A model generated the notes under the pieces. It saw only the letters and a list, made by a program, of their open reading frames with translations, was not told the origin of the DNA and made no database searches. From Lachnospiraceae bacterium 3-1 (lineage in GTDB: Bacteria > Bacillota > Clostridia > Lachnospirales > Lachnospiraceae), in the NCBI GenBank assembly GCA_000403255.2, contig KE159597.1:109669-173668 (forward strand): a stretch of 64,000 nt of DNA. The letters are read 5' to 3'. How positions within the stretch are numbered: position 1 is the first letter of the stretch; each line of letters opens with the position of its first letter. Shown one piece after another: positions 1 through 8,570 of the stretch. The position numbers and the translations under genes were made by a program.

Positions 1-8
1 TTTCATTT

Positions 9-3000
9 ATGGCAAGTTTACGGGACACCGTAAAGGACTATCAAGACGAGCTTAGGGACGGTATCGCGTGGGTAGCGTTCTGGAAACAGGGGCGTTCATG
101 GAACGCGGAATATTTTCATCTTGATATGGACGACACGCTCTACCCGGAGGACAGGAGCCGGTTAGAGGAAATCAAAAGCACCGACCCCGCCGCCGTTATC
201 CTAAACGGCTATTACTGCGGGCATTTAGGCGGGGACATGAGCCTTGACGAGCTGACCGCCGGAGTGCGCTACCACTACGAAAACAGCATGAACGACATTG
301 ACGGTTTTATCGGGGCGCATGACGACAGGCTTCCCCCGGAGGTTATCGAGGAAGCGAGAGCCGCAGCCCATGAAGCGGGGCTTCCCTTTTCCGAAAAGCC
401 CTACCGGGACGGGGAGGATTTTGACCCCTATGTATTTGACGGTAGACAGAGCTACGAAGATTACGAGCTTATGCACCGCATGATGAACGAAGAAAGGAGC
501 AGACAAATGGCAGAACCGATTTTAAGCGGCTATCTTTCCAATCTTGGGAAGTACACCGAGGGCAGACCCGCGGGCGAATGGGTGACGTTCCCCACGACTG
601 CCGAACATCTGAAAGAAGTCTTTGACCGTATCGGGATTGACTTCAAGCACTACGAGGAATGGCATTTCACAGAATTTCAATCCCCTATCCCCGGCTTGAC
701 GGAACATTTAAGCGAGTATTCCCACCCCGACGAGCTGAACTATTTAGGGAAGCTCTTGGAAATGCAGTTTGACGACGACCGGGAGAAATTCATTGCAGCC
801 ATTGAATACGGCGACCATGCCGACAGCTTACAGGACATCATCAACCTTGCACAAAACCTTGACTGCTACTGGCTTTATCCGTCCGTCCACAGTGAAGAAG
901 AATACGGGCATTATCTGGTTGATGAACTGGAAGAACCGGAGCTATCCGACGAAGTGAAACGGTATTTCATGTATGAGGAATACGGGCGGGACGCTTCCAT
1001 TAACGACGACGGTATGTTTACCGAAAAGGGCTATATCTACAACAACCGCAACACCTTTACAGAATGGTACGACGGGCGCGACGTGCCACAGGAATACCGG
1101 GTAACGCCGCAGCCCCCGCAGCGGTCACGCCCCGACCCGGAAAAGGTAGAAATGGACGCAGCCGCGCCGGGACAGAGAACCGCACAGACCGCAGAGCAGC
1201 CACAGGAGCCGCGCCCGGTTATCCCTATCGTGCTGACGAGCGAGAAGCCCGCCGAGAAATTAAAAGAGATTACCGACCGTCTGGAACAGGGTATTGCGGA
1301 ACTCTTTGACAGCGAGCGTTACAAGGAATATCTGAAAGTCATGTCAAAATTCCATAATTACAGCTTCCGAAACACCGTCCTTATCGCCATGCAGAAGCCG
1401 GACGCTTCCCTTGTGGCGGGCTTTTCCGCTTGGAAGAACAACTTTGAGCGAAACGTGATGAAAGGGCAAAAGGGAATTAAAATCATTGCCCCGTCGCCCT
1501 ATAAAATCAAACAGGAAATGCAGAAAATCGACCCGCACACGCAGAAGCCCATAATCGGCAAGGACGGGAAGCCTGTCACCGAGGAAAAGGAAGTCACCAT
1601 ACCCGCCTACAAGGTGGTATCCGTCTTTGACGTTTCCCAGACCGAGGGAAAGGAGCTGCCGGACATTGCCGTTGACGAGCTGACAGGCGACGTTGACCGC
1701 TACAAGGATTTTTTCGCAGCCCTTGAAAAGACTTCCCCCGTTCCTATCGCCTTTGAGAATATCGAGGGCGGCTCTCATGGCTACTACCACTTGGAGGACA
1801 AGCGCATTGCTATCAACGAGGGCATGAGCGAATTACAGACCTTAAAGACCGCTATTCACGAAATCGCCCATGCGAAGCTGCACGACATTGACCTCAACGC
1901 GCCAAAGGACGAGCAGCAGCCCCACATTGACCGCCGCACCCGCGAAGTCGAAGCGGAAAGCGTCGCCTATACCGTCTGCCAACATTACGGGCTTGACACG
2001 TCGGACTACTCTTTCGGCTATGTCGCCGGGTGGAGCAGCGGGCGGGAGCTGTCCGAGCTGAAAAGCTCCCTTGAAACGATACGCAGCGCAGCCGCCGAGA
2101 TTATCAATTCAATAGACGAAAATCTTGCGGAGCTGCAAAAGGCACAGGACAAGGAGCAGACCGCCGGACAGGAGCAGCCCACCAGAGAGGAAAAGGCAGC
2201 CCCGAAAGAACAGCCGCAGCCGGAAGCCCCGTCAAAGGCAGATACAGCCGGAAAAGAGAAGCCGGAGCCGGAAGCAGCCGCACCGGGAAAATCCGGCGCA
2301 CAGGAAAAAGCGGGCACAGCCCCGAAAGAAGCCTTTACCCCGGAAACGATTTACAGAGTACGCCGGAACCCTTACAGCGACAGCCGGGATAACAGCTACC
2401 TCTTGCAAGCCTATGTGACACAGGAGAACGGGCGGGCGAAAATGGGCGACGTGCTTTATACGGGAACGCCGGAGAAATGCCGCGAGCTTATGGGGCAGCT
2501 CAAAAGCGGCGAGCTGACCGAGGGCGACATAAAGCAGCTTTACGCAAAGGCACAGGAAACGGCGCAGACCGCCGGACAGGACAAAGACACCTTTTCCATT
2601 TACCAGATAAAGGGCGGGGACGAAACAAGGGATTTCCGCTTTGAGCCTTACGACCGCCTGCAGGCGGCGGGAAATGTGGTTGACAGGGCGAACTATGAGC
2701 TTGTCTATTCCGCGCCCCTTGCGCCGGAAACTTCCCTTGAAGATATTTACACCCGTTTCAATATCGACCACCCCAAAGATTTTAAGGGACACAGCCTTTC
2801 CGTTTCGGACGTGGTAGTGCTTCATCAGGACGGACAGGACGCGGCGCATTTCGTTGACAGTATAGGTTTCCGGGAAGTGCCGGAGTTTTTACAGGAGCAA
2901 AAGCAGCTTACCCCGGACGACTTGGAAACGGGCGAAACTGTCAAAACACCGAGAGGGACTTTCCATGTAACCGCCATGAGCCGGGAGCAGATAGAAGCCG

Positions 3001-3383
3001 CCGGATATGGCTTTCACCACCAGTCGGACGACGGAAAGTATCTGATTATGGGGAATGGGACGCGGGCGTTTGCTGTTGCCGCAGAACAGGCGCAGCGGGA
3101 CAATCCCTTGAAAACCGCCGAGCAGACCATAGAGCAGAACGGAAACATGATTGACGGTATCATCAACAACACCCCCACCGTTGACGAACTGGAAGCAAAG
3201 GTAAAGGCGGGCGAGCAGATTTCCCTTGTTGACCTGGCTAATGCAGTCAAAGCCGACAAGGAGCGCGGCAAGGGAACGAAGCCGGAAAAGAAGCCCTCTA
3301 TCCGGGCGCAGCTTAGAGCCGACAAGGAAAAGGCGCAGAAGAAAAACGCAAAGCAGAAGTCACAGGACTTGGAAAGGAGCTGA
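9..3383 (+). CDS. ArdA/ArdC-like/YodL multidomain antirestriction protein of an ICE
   Basis: A 1124-residue polyvalent protein. Residues 1-166 are an acidic ICE-type domain. About 167-370 resemble ArdA, a DNA mimic that blocks type I restriction. About 410-560 resemble the ArdC N-terminal domain. A zincin motif HEIAH lies at 617-621 with a downstream EVEAE. A YodL-like domain follows at about 859-960 and a DUF4316-like region near 980-1090. The tail carries the PSIRAQL motif 29 residues from the end. The start is the first ATG in the window; the N-terminus matches what I recall of the family, so it is probably complete. A second start signal (AAGGAG, then ATG at 507) sits exactly before the ArdA part. 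Such proteins are thought to protect incoming DNA in the recipient. Domain names are from memory. Confidence 0.85.
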   Translation: MASLRDTVKDYQDELRDGIAWVAFWKQGRSWNAEYFHLDMDDTLYPEDRSRLEEIKSTDPAAVILNGYYCGHLGGDMSLDELTAGVRYHYENSMNDIDGFIGAHDDRLPPEVIEEARAAAHEAGLPFSEKPYRDGEDFDPYVFDGRQSYEDYELMHRMMNEERSRQMAEPILSGYLSNLGKYTEGRPAGEWVTFPTTAEHLKEVFDRIGIDFKHYEEWHFTEFQSPIPGLTEHLSEYSHPDELNYLGKLLEMQFDDDREKFIAAIEYGDHADSLQDIINLAQNLDCYWLYPSVHSEEEYGHYLVDELEEPELSDEVKRYFMYEEYGRDASINDDGMFTEKGYIYNNRNTFTEWYDGRDVPQEYRVTPQPPQRSRPDPEKVEMDAAAPGQRTAQTAEQPQEPRPVIPIVLTSEKPAEKLKEITDRLEQGIAELFDSERYKEYLKVMSKFHNYSFRNTVLIAMQKPDASLVAGFSAWKNNFERNVMKGQKGIKIIAPSPYKIKQEMQKIDPHTQKPIIGKDGKPVTEEKEVTIPAYKVVSVFDVSQTEGKELPDIAVDELTGDVDRYKDFFAALEKTSPVPIAFENIEGGSHGYYHLEDKRIAINEGMSELQTLKTAIHEIAHAKLHDIDLNAPKDEQQPHIDRRTREVEAESVAYTVCQHYGLDTSDYSFGYVAGWSSGRELSELKSSLETIRSAAAEIINSIDENLAELQKAQDKEQTAGQEQPTREEKAAPKEQPQPEAPSKADTAGKEKPEPEAAAPGKSGAQEKAGTAPKEAFTPETIYRVRRNPYSDSRDNSYLLQAYVTQENGRAKMGDVLYTGTPEKCRELMGQLKSGELTEGDIKQLYAKAQETAQTAGQDKDTFSIYQIKGGDETRDFRFEPYDRLQAAGNVVDRANYELVYSAPLAPETSLEDIYTRFNIDHPKDFKGHSLSVSDVVVLHQDGQDAAHFVDSIGFREVPEFLQEQKQLTPDDLETGETVKTPRGTFHVTAMSREQIEAAGYGFHHQSDDGKYLIMGNGTRAFAVAAEQAQRDNPLKTAEQTIEQNGNMIDGIINNTPTVDELEAKVKAGEQISLVDLANAVKADKERGKGTKPEKKPSIRAQLRADKEKAQKKNAKQKSQDLERS

Positions 3384-3386
3384 CCC

Positions 3387-4340
3387 ATGCCGGAACAGAG
3401 CAAATTTGAAAACGTGGATTTGTTCGCTTCCCTTGAAGCGATTATGAAGCAGAACACAGGCTTTTACCAGAGCGACTTAGACATTGACAAAGAGATTATC
3501 GCAAAGGCGGCGGCAAGCCCCCACAGGGAGGACAAGACCCTTTTGTGGTTCTGCCGCCCGTCCGGGACGCACTGTTTCCGGGAGCGCGACGTTTTCCTCA
3601 AAGACACCGCGCCCCACAACACATGGCGTTTCTACATGGAGCAGACAAGCGACCGCGTCCTTGCCTATGCAATCGAGCTGACGGGAAAGGAGCGCGGGAA
3701 AATCAAGGGCAATCTGTACGAACTGGACTACGCTAAACATTATGAGCGTGTCAAGGAAAAGGAGCTGCCCGCCGATACGGTGAAGCTGATTTATGAGCGA
3801 GGGGAAAGGGAGATACCCGCCGGACGGTTCTTCAACGGCAACCCAGACCCGCAGCTTGGGAAGTTTGAACGCTTTGAAGCCCTACCCAACGACCCGGACG
3901 CGCTGCAATCGCTCTTACAGGAAGAACGGCGCAGCCGGGAGCAGCTTTCACCGGGGGACTTCAAGGCGCATATCGCCGCTTTGCGGGACGGGCTGATTGA
4001 AACGGAAGCGCGGCGCATTGTGCGGGAAATGAAGCGGCATTACGAGCCGAACAGCCCGAACAAGACCCATTTCATGGCAGAGCTTTCCCCGGCGTTCATG
4101 CGGCTTGCAGCCACAAAGGACACTGACCGCCTTTTCTCCATGCTGCCCTACAAGACACTTTCCTTTTCCAAAATCGAGGGCAGACATGGGACGTATGCGC
4201 TGATTGACAAGGGGGAGAACCGGGACAGGGAGATAAGGAGGCCCCGCCCCTCTATCCGGGCGCAGCTTAAAGCAGACAAGGCAAAGACCGCCCCGAAAAA
4301 GGCGGCGGCGAAAACAAAAAATCACGATATGGAGGTATGA
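3387..4340 (+). CDS. LPD28-like ICE accessory protein
   Basis: A 317-residue protein starting 3 bases after the previous stop; its ribosome site (AAAGGAGC) lies in the last codons of that gene, so the two are coupled. The N-terminal 150 residues (FENVDLFASLEAIM, then LLWFCRPSGTHCF, WRFYMEQTSDRVLAYAIEL) match the protein at 35813-36511 of the second element in order and spacing. I believe this is the LPD28 (large polyvalent protein associated) domain, but that name is from memory. The C-terminus ends with PSIRAQLKADK and a lysine-rich tail like that of the upstream protein. Biochemical function is unknown. Confidence 0.7.
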   Translation: MPEQSKFENVDLFASLEAIMKQNTGFYQSDLDIDKEIIAKAAASPHREDKTLLWFCRPSGTHCFRERDVFLKDTAPHNTWRFYMEQTSDRVLAYAIELTGKERGKIKGNLYELDYAKHYERVKEKELPADTVKLIYERGEREIPAGRFFNGNPDPQLGKFERFEALPNDPDALQSLLQEERRSREQLSPGDFKAHIAALRDGLIETEARRIVREMKRHYEPNSPNKTHFMAELSPAFMRLAATKDTDRLFSMLPYKTLSFSKIEGRHGTYALIDKGENRDREIRRPRPSIRAQLKADKAKTAPKKAAAKTKNHDMEV

Positions 4341-4342
4341 GC

Positions 4343-4549
4343 ATGATTAGACTGACTGTTGAAGAAACAAACCTTTTGAGCATTTACAACGAGGGCGGCA
4401 AGCGGGCTTTGATTGAGAATGTCAACGCCGCACTGCCCTACATGGACGCGGATATGCGGGAGCTTGCAAAGCGCACCCTTTCCAAAGTGGACGCTTTGAC
4501 CGAAGCGGAATTTGCGGAGCTTCCCATTTACGCCGCTGATGAAGTATGA
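4343..4549 (+). CDS. transposon-transfer assisting protein (TTRAP family)
   Basis: A 68-residue acidic helical protein (MIRLTVEETNLLSIYN, then DADMRELAKRTLSKVDALTEAEF) of the TTRAP type found in Tn916/Tn1549-like elements. The second ATG is preferred because GGAGG lies 7 bases before it and only 1 base before the first ATG at 4337. It overlaps the end of the LPD28-like gene, and its own stop overlaps the next start (ATGA), so four + strand genes form one translationally coupled group. The role in transfer is inferred from context; no catalytic residues are visible. Confidence 0.75.
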   Translation: MIRLTVEETNLLSIYNEGGKRALIENVNAALPYMDADMRELAKRTLSKVDALTEAEFAELPIYAADEV

Positions 4550-4911
4550 ACGGGGTTAAGCGGCTGACGCCGCCCCAGAGCCGGAAAGTCAACGCCCTTG
4601 TGCGCCGGACGTGCTGCAACTATGATAACGGGAACTGTATCTTACTGGACGACGGGGACGAGTGCGTTTGTCCGCAGCTCATTTCCTATTCGCTTCTCTG
4701 CAAGTGGTTCCGGGTTGCGGTGCTTCCCGCCGACAGGCTGCTCTATGCGGAGCTTTACCAGACAGGGGACAAGAAGAAGTGTACCGAGTGCGGCGCGTTC
4801 TTTGCGTCAACCTCTAACAGTGTCAAATACTGCCCCGTCTGCCGGAAACGTATCACCCGCAGACAAGCCGCCGAGCGCATGAGGAAAAGACGCGCCCCTG
4901 TTACGCAGTAG
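4546..4911 (+). CDS. cysteine-rich VLP domain protein
   Basis: A 121-residue small zinc-binding type protein. It has an N-terminal CCNYDNGNC / CVCPQ cysteine cluster and a C-terminal zinc ribbon CTECGAFF...YCPVC followed by a basic RKRITRRQAAERMRKRR segment suited to nucleic acid contact. A clear paralogue lies at 38777-39154 beside the topoisomerase. Its start overlaps the TTRAP stop by 4 bases. The final codons GTTACGCAGTAG are the same sequence that opens the noncoding element just downstream, in inverted orientation. Function is unknown. Confidence 0.75.
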   Translation: MNGVKRLTPPQSRKVNALVRRTCCNYDNGNCILLDDGDECVCPQLISYSLLCKWFRVAVLPADRLLYAELYQTGDKKKCTECGAFFASTSNSVKYCPVCRKRITRRQAAERMRKRRAPVTQ

Positions 4912-4917
4912 GCGCAG

Positions 4918-5011
4918 AAAATCCCTTGATTTACAGGGCTTTCCGGGCGTGAAAACCGGATAGGCGATACTTTATACCTTTACCCCCGAAAATGGCGTTC
5001 TACTGCGTAAC
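4918..5011 (-). other. block-conserved noncoding element, copy A
   Basis: Read on the - strand this stretch shows, in order, GTTACGCAGTAGAA, ATTTT, TAAAGGTATAAA, GAAAGCC and AAATCAAGGGATTTT. The same blocks occur in the same order with nearly equal spacing (15 and 27 bases between the main blocks) at 30162-30256, while the DNA between blocks differs. An inverted GTTACGCAGTAG at 4900-4911 closes this copy. No ORF runs through it. Both copies sit 3' of an Orf8-like HTH gene. I do not know its function. Confidence 0.55.
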
Positions 5012-5037
5012 ATTCACGAAAACAGCACCCATAAAAA

Positions 5038-5086
5038 GACAGGGCGCGGAAGTCATATACTGGCTTCCGCGTCCTGTTCTTTTTTT
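5038..5086. terminator. bidirectional intrinsic terminator
   Basis: GACAGGGCGCGGAAG pairs with CTTCCGCGTCCTGTTC across an 11-base loop, followed by seven T on the + strand and preceded by five A. It lies between the convergent VLP gene and the - strand HTH gene and can serve both. Confidence 0.8.
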
Positions 5087-5088
5087 GC

Positions 5089-5340
5089 CTATCTGACATT
5101 TCCCTTTTCCATTTCTTCAAGCGGGAACTGCGGGAGGGCTTCTATCAGCTTCTTTGTGATAGACTGGCGCATATCTTCGTTGATTTCCTGTTTCGTGCTT
5201 CCGTCCGGCTGTCTGACCGCTACCGTCGATAGCCTGTCGATTTCGTCCTTGTAGCACTCCACGACTTTCTCCACCGCCCATTTTTCCCCGGCAACGGCGG
5301 CGCGTATGGTTTCATATTCCGGCATTTTCTGGTTTTCCAT
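5089..5340 (-). CDS. helix-turn-helix protein, Tn916 Orf8-like
   Basis: An 83-residue protein of the short HTH group that accompanies ICE sigma factors. It has EYETIRAAVAGEKWAVEKVVECYKDEIDRLS, then an EDMRQSITKKLIEALPQF segment; the Orf8-like proteins at 13266-13526 and 30410-30613 share the [AV]xAGxxxAxxxVxxxY...L layout. Ribosome site AGGAG lies 9 bases before ATG. It is the first gene upstream of the relaxase 3' end, with an intrinsic terminator behind it. A DNA-binding regulatory role in transfer is inferred. Confidence 0.65.
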   Translation of the reverse strand: MENQKMPEYETIRAAVAGEKWAVEKVVECYKDEIDRLSTVAVRQPDGSTKQEINEDMRQSITKKLIEALPQFPLEEMEKGNVR

Positions 5341-5405
5341 GCTTCAATGCTCCTGTCTATATTTGATAGCCCTATCATAGCACAGCGGCGGGGATTTTTC
5401 TATCC

Positions 5406-6752
5406 TTATCCGCGCTCTGTTTCCTTTTCCCGTTCCGGCTGTCTGTCTGCCTGTAAAATGCTGTCAATGTTCTGCTTGATAATGTCATATTCCCGGACTT
5501 TCTTTTTCAGCTTCCCATAGTTGGCGTAAAGGGCTTCTTTCTGCGCGTGGAGAGCTTCATATTCCGATTGCAGCGTGGCAAGGTTCGGGAGCTTCACAAT
5601 ACCCGCCGCTTTCAGCGACCTTGCGGCGGCTTCCTGGAGGATAATCGCCTGTTCCTGTCCGGCGCGGTACTTCTCCCTGTTCCTTGCCTTGCGGTATGCG
5701 TCATAGACGGGCTTTGTCTTTTGGTAGGTGGAAACATTCTTGATAAGCACCGCCATGTCCGCAAGCCGCTTTTCCGCGTCCTTCAATGCGTCTGCCGCCT
5801 GTCCGCTTTCCGCTACCATTTCCTCAATCCGGCTGACTAAATCCGCGTACTGTTCAATCTTGTGTTCCGTCAAGAAATTCATGGTCTTTGCTGCCTGTTT
5901 CAGATTGTGGATTTTCGCCCACTGTTCGTAGCCTTTGCTCTGCGCTGCCTTGATACTGTTCTCAATGTCGATAAGCAGCGAAACGCCGCGCTGCTCTCTG
6001 GGGGCTTTCGCTGCCCTTGCCCGTCTGCCCGCTATCCGTTCCCTTATGGCTTCCTCTGTATAGTCTGCGCCGAGGGTTTTTAGGCGGGTGAAGCGTTCCT
6101 GTCCGGGGGCGCGGCATGAAACATATTTCCCCGGCTTTATCTCATAGCCCGCCGCCTGTAACCGCTGCAACAATTCCTCAAAACTGGAAACTTGGGGGAT
6201 AAGCGCGTCAAGGGCGGTTTTTAGCTTGCCTTTCCAACTTGTACCCGTCTTTTCTGCCTGGTACTCTGCATAGCTTTTTCCCTTGCTGCCCTTGCCGGGA
6301 ACAACGACGGACAAGCCATTTTCCCGGCACAGCTTGTCGCTCATGTTCCGTATGCCGTAATAGCTCCTTTTGTTGGAATTGTATTTGTGGTGGTCTACGA
6401 AATTTACGGCGCAGAAAATAATGTGATTGTGGACGTGTCCTTTGTCAATGTGCGTCGTGAGTACATACTCATGCTGCCCCTTTGTTACTGCGTCGGCAAG
6501 CTGCTTTCCGATTTCATGGGCTTTTTGATAATCTACTTCCCCCGGCTCAAAGGACTGTATCAGATGAAAGGCTAAATTGTTCCCCTTTTGGAGTGCTTGC
6601 GACAATGTATATTCAAACTCAATATCTGCCGTTTCATAGGAGCAGCCGAAAGAGGACACAAGCATTTTTCCGTCCGTCTTGTCCGGGTTTTCGATATAGT
6701 CAAGGGCTTTGCTTAGGGTGCTTTTAATAGGCTTAATCTTTGTAACCGCCAT
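5406..6752 (-). CDS. relaxase (MOBP-type mobilization nuclease)
   Basis: A 448-residue relaxase. It should nick the ICE at oriT and lead the strand into the recipient. The N-terminal half holds the relaxase fold: ALDYIENPDKT (motif I region with the likely Tyr) and the three-histidine metal site HIDKGHVHNHI starting at His101. The C-terminal half is a long charged coiled-coil-like region (EEMVAESGQAADALKDAEKRLADM). The start ATG lies inside the mobC 3' end (40-base overlap), so both are made together. It is a homologue of the relaxase at 32995-34404, with the same domain order and a similar tail, but clearly diverged. Confidence 0.92.
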   Translation of the reverse strand: MAVTKIKPIKSTLSKALDYIENPDKTDGKMLVSSFGCSYETADIEFEYTLSQALQKGNNLAFHLIQSFEPGEVDYQKAHEIGKQLADAVTKGQHEYVLTTHIDKGHVHNHIIFCAVNFVDHHKYNSNKRSYYGIRNMSDKLCRENGLSVVVPGKGSKGKSYAEYQAEKTGTSWKGKLKTALDALIPQVSSFEELLQRLQAAGYEIKPGKYVSCRAPGQERFTRLKTLGADYTEEAIRERIAGRRARAAKAPREQRGVSLLIDIENSIKAAQSKGYEQWAKIHNLKQAAKTMNFLTEHKIEQYADLVSRIEEMVAESGQAADALKDAEKRLADMAVLIKNVSTYQKTKPVYDAYRKARNREKYRAGQEQAIILQEAAARSLKAAGIVKLPNLATLQSEYEALHAQKEALYANYGKLKKKVREYDIIKQNIDSILQADRQPEREKETERG

Positions 6753-7042
6753 ATTTCCGCAAGCACCCCCTTTATTTCCTCTATGTCCTCTTGGTATGCG
6801 TTCCCCGTCGCGTTTACGCGGCGCGCTATCTGGTTGACGTTGACACCGATTTTCTGTATCTCTGCGGTCATTGCCTTAATGTCGCTGTGGTCTATCTGAA
6901 TGATGTACCCGTCAATGGCAATCTTCCGCAGATACGCCGCCATGTTCCGGGTGGGTACGAGCTTCATTTTTTCCAGTATTAAATCCCGTTCCGCTTCCGT
7001 CACTCTGAATTTGATTTGTACTGTTCTTTTCCGTCCGTCCAT
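6713..7042 (-). CDS. mobC: MobC relaxosome accessory protein
   Basis: A 109-residue MobC-family protein, expected to bind oriT and help the relaxase open the strands. The N-terminus is a basic ribbon-helix-helix-like segment (RTVQIKFRVTEAERDLI), followed by NMAAYLRKIAIDGYIIQIDHSDI and INVNQIARRVN typical of MobC. I set the start at ATG 7042 because AGGAG lies 7 bases upstream; the longer reading frame from 7093 adds 17 residues without a ribosome site. It overlaps the relaxase start. The homologue in the second element is at 35472-35816. Confidence 0.9.
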   Translation of the reverse strand: MDGRKRTVQIKFRVTEAERDLILEKMKLVPTRNMAAYLRKIAIDGYIIQIDHSDIKAMTAEIQKIGVNVNQIARRVNATGNAYQEDIEEIKGVLAEIWRLQRLSLLKAP

Positions 7043-7099
7043 TGCTTCGCTCCTTTCCTTTCCGTTCCGAGGGTTTGGGACACTTCCCAACAAGCCATT

Positions 7100-7180
7100 T
7101 TCAACCGACGCGCCGCAGCGCGGGAGGGGGAAAATACGGAAGTGGGTACCCGCTTCCTATGCTTGCTACGAATGTTTTTA
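7100..7180 (+). other. candidate oriT of ICE1
   Basis: Just upstream of mobC lie two inverted repeats, CGCGC-CGCA-GCGCG (about 7109-7122) and the 20-base GGAAGTGGGTACCCGCTTCC (7138-7157, one T.G pair), followed directly by TATGCTTGCTACG. A repeat followed by a short unpaired core is the usual oriT layout. The second relaxase has a comparable repeat followed by AATGCTTGTTGG at 32894-32905. The nick position is inferred, not seen. Confidence 0.45.
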
Positions 7181-7311
7181 TCCTTTAGGCTCTTATCCCT
7201 TACTACGGAGAAAAAGCGATTTTGCCAAACTTACGCAAAAGAAAAACGCTGCAATCTCAAAAAAAGATTACAACGCTCTCTAAATACTGTTCAGTTTTAA
7301 GCCGGACATTC

Positions 7312-7665
7312 CTATTCGCCCTCTTTTTCGACTTCGGAAATCTCTTTTGCCGTTGCGGTCACAATCCGTATGCCCGTATCGCTCATACCGTCAAGAAGCG
7401 CGTCGAGCTGCCGCCGCTTTGTGTCCTTTGCGGCGGGCGTGTCTAACAGGAATTGGTCTACGGATATATTGTAGCGGAGCATAAGCTCAAAGAAAATCTG
7501 TAAACTTGGGTGCTGCCCCTTATTCTCAATGTTCGCAAGGTAGCGCGGCGAGATAAACATTTCGTCGCTTACTTTCTTGCGGCTCTCCTTGCGCCCTGTC
7601 CGCGCCGCCTTTATAGCTGCCCCAAAAGCCTTGAAGTCGTATTTTGGTACTGGTCTTTTTGCCAT
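7312..7665 (-). CDS. XRE-family transcriptional regulator
   Basis: A 117-residue protein with an HTH-XRE domain in residues 11-70 (FGAAIKAARTGRKESRKKVSDEMFISPRYLANIENKGQ, split over two helices) and a C-terminal region (QLDALLDGMSDTGIRIVTATAKEI) seen in ICE regulators of conjugation. Its ATG follows AGGGTGAATAACT. It is transcribed toward the mobC-relaxase pair and away from the tetR promoter. It is probably the element's immunity or conjugation repressor; the target is not visible. Confidence 0.8.
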   Translation of the reverse strand: MAKRPVPKYDFKAFGAAIKAARTGRKESRKKVSDEMFISPRYLANIENKGQHPSLQIFFELMLRYNISVDQFLLDTPAAKDTKRRQLDALLDGMSDTGIRIVTATAKEISEVEKEGE

Positions 7666-7780
7666 AGTTATTCACCCTATTACATTTTACTGTTCACCTT
7701 TCCTTTTGGATATGTCTACACAGTTCTATTAGTTAGTCAAAATAAAGCATATATACTTGTAACCTTTTCCTTGAAGTCTA

Positions 7781-7809
7781 TTGACAACGCAAAGAATAAG
7801 AGCTATAAT
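7781..7809 (+). promoter_or_regulatory. consensus sigma-A promoter of tetR
   Basis: TTGACA (7781-7786), 17 bases, TATAAT (7804-7809): a perfect consensus promoter. The TetR operator begins 5 bases downstream and would cover the start point. Confidence 0.85.
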
Positions 7810-7813
7810 GGGT

Positions 7814-7835
7814 AAAACATACATACGTATGTTTT
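7814..7835 (+). promoter_or_regulatory. TetR operator 1
   Basis: Inverted repeat AAAACATAC-ATAC-GTATGTTTT overlapping the transcription start of the TetR gene. An almost identical site stands before the ABC exporter at 8536. Two copies at the two promoters of one locus indicate autoregulation plus control of the exporter. Confidence 0.75.
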
Positions 7836-7847
7836 GGAGGTGATTGT

Positions 7848-8492
7848 ATGCCACGTTCTGATAAAAAAACGAAACAGGAGATATTAGAAACAGCCACACG
7901 TCTTTTTGCCGAAAAGGGATTAGAAAATGTCAATGTTGAAGATGTTGTAAAGGAGCTTGGCGTAACTCGCGGAGCATTTTATCATTACTTCAAATCACGT
8001 GAAGAATTGATTTCTGGCGTTATGTATAAGTCTTTTAATGACAACAATCCGTTTCTCCTTGCTAACAGGCAGAAAGAGCTAAACGCCCTTGAAAAACTTA
8101 GGTTTGTATTCAAACTTGACCTCACGCCCCGTTTGGATATGAGCGATAGTTTAAGAGCAGAAATGAAAAAATTATCAGATAGCCCTGTTGTCTTTAAGAA
8201 CGAAATGCTCACGCAAGTAAATGTAGTAGCTCCCTACGTTGAAAAACTGTTGATTGAGGGAAATACGGACGGTTCGATTTCCGTAAAATACCCAAAGCAA
8301 ACAGCACAAGTTATCTCTATGCTGATTGCTTCATGGTTAAGTCCTTTTACATTTCAAGTATCTTACAAAGAGTATTCCGATAAAGTATCATTTCTCGAAC
8401 AGTTGGGACAAGTGTTGGGCGTACCCTTTATGGATAAAGAAATGAAAGAGCTTCTGGACGAAATAGGCAAACACGAATTTGAAAAAGAATAA
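7848..8492 (+). CDS. TetR/AcrR-family regulator of the adjacent ABC exporter
   Basis: A 214-residue repressor. The HTH is at residues 8-55 (TKQEILETATRLFAEKGLENV, GVTRGAFYHYFKSREELI), with a variable ligand-binding C-terminal domain. GGAGGTGA stands 7 bases before ATG. It is transcribed from a perfect promoter with its likely operator over the start site and lies upstream of the exporter genes on the same strand. A ligand that relieves repression is probably a substrate of the exporter; it cannot be named from sequence. The region is AT-rich relative to the conjugation genes, suggesting separately acquired cargo. Confidence 0.88.
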   Translation: MPRSDKKTKQEILETATRLFAEKGLENVNVEDVVKELGVTRGAFYHYFKSREELISGVMYKSFNDNNPFLLANRQKELNALEKLRFVFKLDLTPRLDMSDSLRAEMKKLSDSPVVFKNEMLTQVNVVAPYVEKLLIEGNTDGSISVKYPKQTAQVISMLIASWLSPFTFQVSYKEYSDKVSFLEQLGQVLGVPFMDKEMKELLDEIGKHEFEKE

Positions 8493-8493
8493 A

Positions 8494-8533
8494 GTCTTAA
8501 TTTAACTGCCCATATAGGCAGTTAAATTAAGAC
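8494..8533 (+). terminator. perfect 17-bp hairpin between tetR and exporter
   Basis: GTCTTAATTTAACTGCC and its exact complement enclose CATATA, starting one base after the tetR stop. No T-run follows, so it is not a standard terminator; transcript-end stabilisation, weak termination or protein binding are all possible. The second TetR operator begins 2 bases later. Confidence 0.6.
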
Positions 8534-8535
8534 CT

Positions 8536-8558
8536 AAAACATACATACGTATGTATTT
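8536..8558 (+). promoter_or_regulatory. TetR operator 2
   Basis: AAAACATACATACGTATGTA matches operator 1, with one mismatch in the right arm. It lies directly before the GGAGGG ribosome site of the ABC ATPase gene. No good -35/-10 pair precedes it because the hairpin occupies that space, so transcription may also read in from tetR. Confidence 0.7.
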
Positions 8559-8570
8559 AAGGAGGGTAAT

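Noticed and set aside
2232..2849. 205-codon - strand frame opposite the antirestriction gene
   Set aside because: Low-complexity Cys/Arg-rich antisense of a real gene.
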